Source: Aquanectria penicillioides
Taxonomy: Eukaryota; Ascomycota; Sordariomycetes; Hypocreales; Nectriaceae
DNA: 64,000 nt
Assembly (NCBI GenBank): GCA_003415625.1
Contig: PYIU01000001.1
Coordinates: forward strand, 1,550,001-1,614,000
Reading direction: 5' to 3'
Position 1 is the first letter of the stretch. Each line of letters starts with the position of its first letter. Below the pieces are notes generated by a model, which was not told the origin of the DNA, searched no databases, and saw only the letters and a list, made by a program, of their open reading frames with translations. Made by a program: the position numbers and the translations under genes. Shown here piece after piece: positions 57,300-64,000 of the stretch.

Positions 57300-57900
57300 A
57301 AACTAATATAAATAAATAATTAGCTTAATCCTTTATATAATAGTTATTACTTAACTAAATATTATATTTACTATATTATATCTTATAAAATTTATAATAA
57401 ATTTAAGGGAACTATATATAAAGGCAATAAATTAAATATTATATTATCTTTATACAATTTATTTTCTTACTTTATAGCTTAAAGGCAAAAATAACTTCTT
57501 AATATATAATAATATATCTTTTGCTAATAATATATTAAATTAAAAAGTTTATAAGTATATATAATAAAACTTTTTAATAGATTAATTAAATAGTATATAA
57601 ATAAATAAAATATAATTATAATATTAACTATAAAGGCAAAACTGCTTGCTCTCTTTTAAGCTATAAAGAAAGGACTCTATTAATAGAGACTATTTATAGA
57701 ACTTAAAATTAAGCTTTAAAATCCTATTTTAAAACTTATTTATAATAACTAATAGATAATTAAACTTATTTAAAATCCTCTTAAAAAATTAAAGATTAAG
57801 CTTAAATACATTAATATATATAATTATTAGCTAAAGCAATTTATAATAATAAGAATAATCTCTATTTTATATAAATAAAGTGCAAAATTAATAGCTAATA
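57300..57900 (+). pseudogene. Copia RNase H remnant
   Basis: Visible parts are ISLILYIIVIT, LYIIKFIINLRELYIKAIN-like segments (about 57320-57430), then KAKLLALF (about 57620) and LKIKLKYINIYNY (about 57790-57830), all in plus frames with stops. Confidence 0.6.
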
Positions 57901-58510
57901 GTTTAATAAAGCCATTATAAAGCAAAACCTTTCTTAAGAGCTAAAAACAACTTAAACTTATAGACTTAATAAAATGTATTTAAATACAATAAAGTTAAGA
58001 TTTATAAAAATATACAATTAAAGAAATACTAAAAGGCTTATAGCTTTAATATTTAATATTATAAAAATAATAAAAAAATAAAGTATTAATATAATAAAAT
58101 TCATTAATTTAATGCTATTATAGTAGCTATTAGCTAAAAGGCAAAATAATAAAATAAGCTATAAAATAGTAAAATAAACTTTAAAATAATTTTAATTATT
58201 TTATTTATTAAAGATAAAAGTCTTTAATAGATAGGAAGGTACCTATAATGCACTTACCTAATATAACTTTAATAGTAATGCATTGCTTATTCTTTTTCTA
58301 TAATATAAAAGTTAATTTTACAATTTAAAATATAAAAATAAAATACTAAATTAAACTCTTACCTTCTTTATAATATTATCTCCTTAAATATAATCTAAAA
58401 AGAATAGCACTATAAAGAAAGCAATAGAAGGACTATTTTATAACTTAAATTAATAAAATAAAGTGCAAAACAATAATATAAATACACTTATATAAAGTAG
58501 CAGTAGCCAT

Positions 58511-58540
58511 TAGGGTTGCAGCGCTTATAGCGCTGCCCTA
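58511..58540. repeat. GC-rich hairpin at the junction of the two retroelements
   Basis: GCAGCGCT (58518-58525), TAT loop, AGCGCTGC (58529-58536) is a perfect 8-bp stem with a 3-nt loop. Outer TAGG/CCTA pairing is also possible. It sits in one of the few GC-rich spots within 11 kb of AT-rich DNA, between the Copia and Gypsy remnants. Confidence 0.6.
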
Positions 58541-58999
58541 AGGTGCTAGAATGCTCTTAATATTTTCTATTACTTTAGCCTATAAAGGCCAATAATAAAT
58601 AAATAAGGTAGGGTATAAGCCGCTACTAAAAGGCATTATATAAAGTAAAACAATTAAATAAAGCTTAAAATTTAATTTAAAAATACTTATAGTTTAGCAA
58701 TATGCTTGGCTGCAGCAAAAAGTTCTTTTGCCTAAGCTATATAAATAGCTTAGGCCTATATATAACCCTACTATTAATTTATACTGCTAAAATAAAGTTA
58801 GTAATATATAATTTAGTTTTAAGCTATAAAATAATTTATAGTAAGGGCAATAGGGAGTTAATAGAGAAAGGGAATAGCTTATTAAATAAATTATTACTAT
58901 TATAAGTAGTTAGTAAGAAAAGAGCTATAAAACCTAAAAATAAACTATAAAATTTAATTTTAAATTGCAAAATTTAATTCTAAACTATAAAATCAATTT

Positions 59000-59025
59000 A
59001 TAATATAGTATATATATATATATAT
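59000..59025. repeat. TA-rich microsatellite
   Basis: A short alternating TA run inside the AT-rich block. Confidence 0.6.
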
Positions 59026-60653
59026 CTATTAAAATAATTACAGTTAGTATATATAAATTAAAGACTAAAAACATTATAAAGATATATATATAAAATTATA
59101 TTAAAGCTAAAAAAAAAAAAAGAAAAGAAGTTTAAAATAAAAGAATAAATCGCTTTATTTATAGGTAAGGATCCTTCTATAAAGACAAAAAGTAAAATTA
59201 AAGTAAAGTGATTTAAAGAACTATAAAGAGATAAAGGACTTACCTTAATAGATAGTAGGGCTCTTAAGCACAGCTATATAGATACACTGCCATACCTTAA
59301 ATAAAAGACATATTGCCAAGCAATAGACTAATACTTAGCAAATTAAAGCTTATATATAATATATAAGTCACCTAAAGACCTATCTTATATCACCTTAATC
59401 AGCCAACTCTTACAATTCTTTAACTTCTATACTCTATAAAATAATTAGTGCAGCATAAAATAGAGGGAACTATACAATCAATTAATAAATAACTTAAGGG
59501 ATTGCTAATGCATTAGCAATAGGACCCTAATAAGCTAATTACTCCTTAATTTTAAGAGAAAGGGAGATATTAATAGCCCCTAAAACTAATTAATTAAGAT
59601 TCTATTAATAGGCTAATAGCTAAAAAAGCTTTAAAAAGTCTAAAATAAAATGCATTAATAGACTTCTATATATATTAATTAAGCTATAACTTAAGATTAA
59701 TATTCTAAAGTAAATAAATCTATTAAGGAATGTTTAATAAATATAATATACCCTTACAATAAAGCATAAAGAAGCCATAAGGTAGGGCCTTACAATAAAT
59801 TATTTAAATACTTATTAAATAATAGTTAATAATAATAAAATAGCAATTAATATAAATATAAATCCTAAAACAATTAATTAATTGCCTTATAATAAACTTA
59901 AGAAAGGACTATAAAAAACCTTTATTTTATAATTGTAGAACCCTTATAGAGAATGCAATAGGCATAAAGATTAATAATTAAATAAAAGCTATTAAATTAA
60001 TAAATAATTTTTAATTAAGCTGCATTAATATATAAAAGATATAATAGGCAATAATTAAATTTAACTTTAGCTTATAAACTTAATAGAGAAACTATAAAGG
60101 GAGCCTAAAGAGCCCTTTATAGTAAGACTTTATTGACTTTATGCAAAAGAAGTATATAGACTTAAACCTTTAAGAGAGAGAATTATAAAATAAGCTATTA
60201 GAATTTTAATAGTTTATTAAGTAATCCTTAATAAATTACTTTTGCACTTAAAGTGCAATATATCTATCTTTAGGGACTTTAAACTATAAAGAAAAAAGTA
60301 AGAATAGGGCCTATTAATACTACTATAGCTTATAGAAATCCTTAAAGAAAGAGATAAACTGCAAGCAAGTAAACCTCTTAAAACTAAAGGATATAGCCTA
60401 TAAGGCAAAAAGGCTATAGGCCTATATTAAGGAGGAAAATAAATAAGCTTTAAGTAAGAATTATAAAAGAAGCCATTCTTTTAATAGCTTAAATAAACCT
60501 TAAAAAGCAATTTATTTAAAGAGCTATTTAAGGCCTTTATCTAAAGGGGGCATAAGTTTCTATAGCCTAAAGGGTCTATATACTTTAGGCAAGTTGCAAG
60601 AATAATAACTATATAGCAATAAGCCAAAAGGCAGTAAGTTAAATTAACTATAC

Positions 60654-60695
60654 TGCTATAACTATAATAGGCTAGGCTATTTAACTATAAACTGC
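60654..60695 (+). pseudogene. Gag zinc-knuckle remnant
   Basis: The frame reads CYNYNRLGYLTINC. The first and last cysteines of a CX2CX4HX4C knuckle remain. The second cysteine and the histidine are both tyrosine, each one transition away (TGT to TAT, CAT to TAT). Confidence 0.6.
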
Positions 60696-61559
60696 AAACT
60701 ACTTAAAAAGGGCTTTAGGGATTAAGGCTATAAGCTAAAGCCAGCCTAACTATAAAAATATATATAAATCCAATCTATTAGTACTATACCTAAGGAACCT
60801 TAAGACTCCTTAAAAAATAAGGAAATATAGGGACTATAGCTAAAGTTTTTATATTAAAACTAAAGATAATTTTAATTAAAAACATTATTATAGGTAAGGC
60901 AATTGCCCTTTAAAGGTATATTAAAATTAAAATCTATATAAATATAAATACCTATATATAAGTTAACCTTATTAATATAAAACTAATTAAGGAGCTAGAC
61001 CTATATTTAGTTAAGGATTAAAAGGCACCTAGCTTATAAGATTTTTAGGGTAGAGTAACTCCTTTTAGTAATATATATATATTAATATTCTTTTTAATTT
61101 ATTTAAAGGGTTTTTTTTAAAAAATTAAATAAATATTTATTAAAATGCTATACCCTAAAGGGGCTAGTAACTTACTCCTCTTTAATATCTCTATAAAGAA
61201 GGAAAGAATAGAGATTAATACTTAAACTGCAATTTAAAACTATAAGCCTATATCTTTAGTTAACCTAAAAGCATTTATAGAAAAACTCCTATAGAATAAA
61301 AAGCAAGCTTAAGTTATATATATATATAGTATACTATTGCTAAATAAGCAACTAATAGCTAAATTAGGCAAAAAGCTAAAGCTAGCTTTAGAAGTATTGC
61401 CTTTAGAGCTAAAGTCTAAATAAAAGATATTTAATAAAAAAGCCATTAAAGGGCTGCCACTTTTAAAAGGGGTAAAGTATAGTATTAACCTTTAGGAAAG
61501 CAAGAAGCCATTATATAGTTTAATATACTTAATTAATAGTCAATAGGCAAAAGCCTTAA

Positions 61560-62130
61560 AAGAGTATATTGCTAAAAATATAATAAATAAATAAATTAAT
61601 ATCTTTATAAATAAGGTAAAAGCCTTTATATTATTTATACTAAAGAAAAATAGAATGCTATAATTATATATAAATTACTAAAGTCTTAATACTATAACTA
61701 TTAAGAATTGCTATTTATTGCTATTAATAGAGGACTTATTAAACTGCCTAGCTAATGCAAAATAGATCTTAAAGATTAATATTTAAGATACTTACTATTA
61801 GATCTATATTAAGCCTAGCAATTGCTAGAAGATTGTATTTTAAATAAAATATAAATACTTTAAATATATAGTAATGCCATTTAATTTAATTAATATACTA
61901 GCCACTTTTTAAGTGTATATCCATTAAATACTTACTAAATTGCTAAATATATATTATATAGTATACCTAAATAATATTATTATATACTTTAAAATATAAA
62001 ATAATACATTAAAAATATATTAAAGGTTCTATAAAGACTCTATAAGGCATAATTATATATTAAGCTATTTAAATATATATTTTATTAATAAAAGGTAGAG
62101 TTTTTAAAGTATATAATAACTTAAAAAGGC
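61560..62130 (+). pseudogene. Gypsy reverse transcriptase remnant
   Basis: Landmarks in order are FIKPSTAPF-like start remnants, NCYLLLLIEDLLNCLANAK (about 61705-61755), ILKINI, FNLINILATF and YYIVYLNNIIIY (about 61950-61990). The last is the catalytic YxDD box with both aspartates turned to asparagine. Confidence 0.7.
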
Positions 62131-62379
62131 CTAAAAATAAAGTTAAGTAAAGTGCAAGCAATTGCTAAATAGAAGCTACTTTAAATATATTAAGAGGTCT
62201 AGATATTCTTAGGCTTTTGCAATTTCTATAGGAAATTTATCCTAAAATACTTAAGTATAATTAGCTTGCTAATAGTAATGCTAAAAGGCAGTAAAAAAGG
62301 CTATAAAATAGAAGAGTTTATTTAGAGCCTAAAAGCTAAAAAGGCATTTTAAGAACTAAAAAAGGCTTTTTATTCTATA

Positions 62380-62800
62380 ATTATTTTATAATATTAAAAC
62401 CCTATTCTATATACTAAAGTAAAGATAAATGCATCCCTTAAAGTAATAGCTAGTATTCTATCTTAATTAATAAAAGACTAATAGAGACTAATTGCATATT
62501 AGTTAAAAAAGCTCTTAAATATAGAACAATACTAAGCAATAGGCTAATAGAAGCTTTTAGCTATTATAGAAAGCCTAAAGCACTAAAGCTATTATCTACT
62601 AAAACTATTAAAAAAGTTCCTAATACTAATAGATTATAAAGCCCTAAAAGGTATAGTTTTTATATTAGCATAAGACTTTTAAGGAAGGCTTGCCTATTAA
62701 GTCTATTAATTAGTATTTTTTAACTTTAATATATAGCATTAGCTAAAGAAGTTAAACCTAGCTAATAAACTATCTAAATATTTTAATTATATATAAGGAG
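62380..62800 (+). pseudogene. Gypsy RNase H remnant
   Basis: INASLKVIASILS (about 62427-62465), LLAIIESLKHQSYYLLKLL (about 62555-62610) and HQLKKLNLANKLSKYFNYI (about 62740-62795) follow the reverse transcriptase in order, with stops. Confidence 0.65.
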
Positions 62801-63439
62801 AAATCTTCTATTAGGATATAATCCCTATACTATTAGTAAAGCTTTAATTAATAGATAAGCTATTGCTAAATATATATAGAATGATTGTAAGTTTAAAGGG
62901 CAAAACCCTAACTGCTAGGGCATATATATAAACTATAAGAGCTAGCCTTAAAAGAGTAAAGCCTATAATAGTTAAAGGAAGAGAGATGCCTTTACCTTTA
63001 AGGCTAGGTTTAACTATTAAATCAAACAATTACTATTAAAGCTTAACTATTTCTATTATTACTATATATGCCTAAAAGGGGGTAGTGCTATTATATAGCA
63101 ATTAAAGTACACTTAGCAAATAGTAGTAAAAAAGACTAACCAAAAGGAACTGCTTAAAGCTAAGGTTATTATATTAAAATAGTACATTTTATACTTAATT
63201 ATAATTAAGCTTATAAAGGGTAAAATAGCATTTTTATTGCAACTATTTTATAAGCTAAAAGACCTTATCTATAGATTATAGGCTAATAATAAATTTTATT
63301 AATAGCAAATAATAAAGGTTTACTTAATAGCTAAAAAGAAAAAAAACTACTATTATAATAAATAAAGTACTCTTTTCTATAAAGGAAAATTAATAATTCT
63401 TAATTAAAAAACATTATAAATAGAGATTCTATAAAGGCA

Positions 63440-64000
63440 CTATAATAACCCTAAAATAGAGTATATAGAAGCCGCTAAGACCTTAAATCTTATTAGCTAA
63501 AAATTCCATTAAAAGAATATTATAGAAAATATAAAAGACTATATACTATAATATTAGTAATGCTAAGGTATATATATACTAAAGTATAGGCCCTATAGGC
63601 AACTTTAATTACTACTATTACTAGTATACCTATTTTAAGAAATAAGCATAAACTTTATTATAGGGCTGCCTAATAGTGCTTACTTTAATGGTAAGGAATA
63701 CAATACAATTTTAGTAATTATATACTATATAATAAAGTATACTATATTTATCCCTACTAAAAAGTTACTTATAGCAATGCAATTAGTAAAATTACTCTAT
63801 AAGCAGGTAGAATGCTAATTTAATACCCTAAAAGGCATTATAAACAATAGGGATAAGCTCTTTATTAGCCAGTTTTAAAAAGACCTAATAAAAGAGTAGG
63901 CAACTATTTATTAACTATTTATAGTATACTATCCCTAAATAAATAGCTAAATAAAGTGCATTAATTAAGTCCTAAAGAAGTATCTATAAGTATATACTAA
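63440..64000 (+). pseudogene. Gypsy integrase remnant, cut by window edge
   Basis: Segments ENIKDY, GIYTPKYRPYRQL, EISINFIIGLPNSAYFNGKE, YTIFIPTKKLLIAMQLVKLL and GIINNRDKLFISQF occur in order. They correspond to the zinc-binding and catalytic parts of a Gypsy integrase. The frame has stops and continues past 64000. Confidence 0.7.

Larger units (their letters stand above)
53130..58500 (+). mobile_element. RIP-mutated Copia-type LTR retrotransposon
   Basis: Very AT-rich DNA with almost no CpG. In plus-strand frames, ignoring stops, the Copia pol order is visible: integrase core about 55140-55330, reverse transcriptase about 56590-57135, RNase H about 57300-57900. Integrase precedes reverse transcriptase, the order that defines Copia elements. 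Nearly every tryptophan, glutamine and arginine position is a TAA or TAG stop. Element borders and LTRs cannot be set by eye; the left edge is the composition shift near 53130. It cannot encode functional proteins. Confidence 0.8.
58560..64000 (+). mobile_element. RIP-mutated Gypsy-type LTR retrotransposon, 3' end outside window
   Basis: Plus-strand frames show gag (about 59500-60800) with a zinc-knuckle remnant, a protease region, reverse transcriptase about 61560-62130, RNase H about 62380-62800 and integrase from about 63440 to the window edge. RT-RNase H before integrase is the Gypsy order. All frames are full of TAA/TAG stops. CpG is almost absent, as in the adjoining Copia element. The 5' border lies somewhere near the hairpin at 58511; the 3' end is not in the window. 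Confidence 0.8.

Noticed and set aside
58702..58905. 67-codon open frame in the AT-rich block
   Set aside because: It is one of the few stretches without stops, but the composition is pure AT bias and it matches no element domain.
62844..63029. Minus-strand 61-codon frame inside the Gypsy element
   Set aside because: It is a shadow of the plus-strand linker between RNase H and integrase.

Overview
The window looks like nuclear DNA of a filamentous ascomycete (Pezizomycotina). Short GT-AG introns (about 50-100 bp) interrupt the genes. Gene families include a CYP55 nitric-oxide-reductase P450, a class II hydrophobin, Zn2Cys6 regulators, an S41 protease of the fungal CPAF-like type, cellobiose dehydrogenase and a PL26 rhamnogalacturonan lyase. 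The last 11 kb is very AT-rich, with retrotransposon coding sequence destroyed by C-to-T and G-to-A changes, as expected from repeat-induced point mutation (RIP). I cannot name the species.

Layout. 1-961: 3' part of a P450nor gene. 2.7-7.0 kb: APH-like phosphotransferase, DUF899 thioredoxin-like protein, two-domain GFA zinc protein. 8.6-18.2 kb: mostly secreted proteins (cellobiose dehydrogenase, hydrophobin, S41 protease with a probable GPI anchor) plus an alpha/beta hydrolase. 19.8-24.5 kb: relics, namely the ER-KR-ACP end of a reducing polyketide synthase and a broken secretory lipase. 24.6-28.9 kb: a six-exon Zn2Cys6 regulator and a fructosyl-amine-oxidase-like flavoenzyme on the same strand. 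29-36 kb: gene-poor, with simple repeats and one small hypothetical gene. 36.2-39.0 kb: intact PL26 rhamnogalacturonan exolyase, followed by a decayed tartrate/isopropylmalate-dehydrogenase-like relic. 41.1-46.6 kb: Zn2Cys6 regulator, alcohol-acetyltransferase-like protein and HAD dehalogenase. 47.2-50.7 kb: relics of a sugar transporter, a PhyH dioxygenase and a possible regulator tail. 50.7-53.1 kb: nothing clear. 53.1-64 kb: RIP-mutated Copia element followed by a Gypsy element.

How the parts may fit. The intact secreted enzymes (cellobiose dehydrogenase, rhamnogalacturonan lyase, esterase-like hydrolase) and the broken sugar transporter with adjacent CreA-like sites suggest a plant-biomass lifestyle. 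The most interesting regulatory signal is a set of CCGGCA / CGG-N4-CCG / CGG-N10-CCG elements. They lie upstream of the Zn2Cys6 regulator at 41.1 kb, the acetyltransferase at 43.9 kb and the dehalogenase at 46.6 kb, which suggests a small autoregulated three-gene unit. Six decayed genes sit between intact ones, three of them within about 6 kb of the RIP-mutated block. I found no tRNA, rRNA or CRISPR array. Splice sites and starts are read by eye.
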